6,065 nucleotides of DNA, taken from assembly GCA_937922105.1 (NCBI GenBank), contig CAKZVN010000207.1:1-6065 (forward strand). The letters run 5' to 3'. Shown piece by piece: positions 5,951 to 6,065 of the stretch. A program made the translations under genes and the position numbers. Each line of letters starts with the position of its first letter. Position 1 is the stretch's first letter. This DNA comes from an uncultured Litorilinea sp. (GTDB lineage: Bacteria > Chloroflexota > Anaerolineae > Caldilineales > Caldilineaceae). The notes under the pieces were generated by a model. It worked only from the letters and a program-made list of their open reading frames with translations. It made no database searches and was not told the origin of the DNA.

Positions 5951-6065
5951 CTAACCGGCGTCGCCGGGCGTCTGTTCCGGGCGTTGCGCCAGCACCGGGG
6001 CAGGCCGCGCCGGAACACCATAGACCAACTCGCCAGCAGCCACATTGCGCGTGACCACCGACCCC
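5951..6065 (-). CDS. Hexapeptide-repeat (left-handed beta-helix) acyltransferase, C-terminal end only
   Basis: The - strand is open from the window edge to a TAG at 5953-5951, giving 37 residues that begin GSVVTRNVAAGELVYGVPAR. The pattern G-S-V-V-T-x-x-V-x-x-G-x-x-V-x-G-V-P-A-R is the characteristic last coil of left-handed beta-helix transferases (WbbJ/WbpD/NeuD-like sugar acetyltransferases, serine acetyltransferases and relatives). Substrate cannot be told from this end. A tail of about 17 residues rich in Pro, Ala and Gln follows. It is on the same strand as the CorC-like gene and ends 55 bp before it, so cotranscription is possible. Confidence 0.75.
   Translation of the reverse strand, partial: GSVVTRNVAAGELVYGVPARPAPVLAQRPEQTPGDAG

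Noticed and set aside
4753..6054. Long open frame (433 codons) on the + strand opposite the CorC-like gene
   Set aside because: The translation is His/Gln/Arg-rich low-complexity sequence without motifs, while the other strand encodes clear CBS and CorC_HlyC domains and the end of an acyltransferase.
1..6065. Defence system, phage, transposon, CRISPR array or tRNA/rRNA genes
   Set aside because: No nuclease, recombinase, transposase or phage structural motif, no regularly spaced direct repeats and no tRNA-like cloverleaf was found. All genes fit chromosomal signalling, salvage and envelope functions.

Overview
The window is dense, GC-rich bacterial DNA with six protein genes, two of them cut by the window edges. 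It has no RNA genes, mobile elements, CRISPR arrays or phage genes that I can see. Secreted-protein linkers built from Pro-Thr repeats (PTPTPAP), multi-domain soluble sensor kinases and high GC suggest Chloroflexota (Anaerolineae/Caldilineae-like). This is inference from style, not from a marker gene.

Layout. On the + strand, positions 1-855 hold the C-terminal part of a membrane-type sensor histidine kinase (end of HAMP, HisKA, HATPase_c). It ends in a strong 13-bp hairpin whose loop contains the stop codon. All other genes are on the - strand and run toward it. In transcription order they are: the last 37 codons of a left-handed beta-helix (hexapeptide) acyltransferase (6065-5951); a CNNM/CBS/CorC_HlyC membrane protein (5895-4549, start probably a GTG rather than the upstream ATG); a short tetramer-type cytidine deaminase, cdd (4545-4123), 3 nt after it; a soluble GAF-PAS histidine kinase (4081-2345); and a secreted protein of unknown function with a Pro-Thr linker and what looks like two diverged copies of one domain (2210-948).

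How the genes relate. The CorC-like gene and cdd are tightly spaced and probably cotranscribed and translationally coupled. They recall the conserved ybeY/dgkA/cdd/era and ybeZ/ybeY/corC neighbourhoods, though only two members are visible. The soluble kinase has a plausible promoter of its own in the 41-bp gap upstream, placed so that transcription could begin at or next to the ATG (leaderless mRNA). No response regulator is visible for either kinase. The secreted protein follows the soluble kinase after a 134-bp gap containing several inverted repeats and a very strong Shine-Dalgarno. Whether the two are functionally linked is unknown.

Overall this looks like ordinary chromosomal sequence. 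The least explained item is the secreted two-domain protein. The other points of interest are small-scale: stop codon in the terminator loop, possible leaderless start, leader hairpin against the Shine-Dalgarno, and an altered membrane motif in the CorC-like protein.
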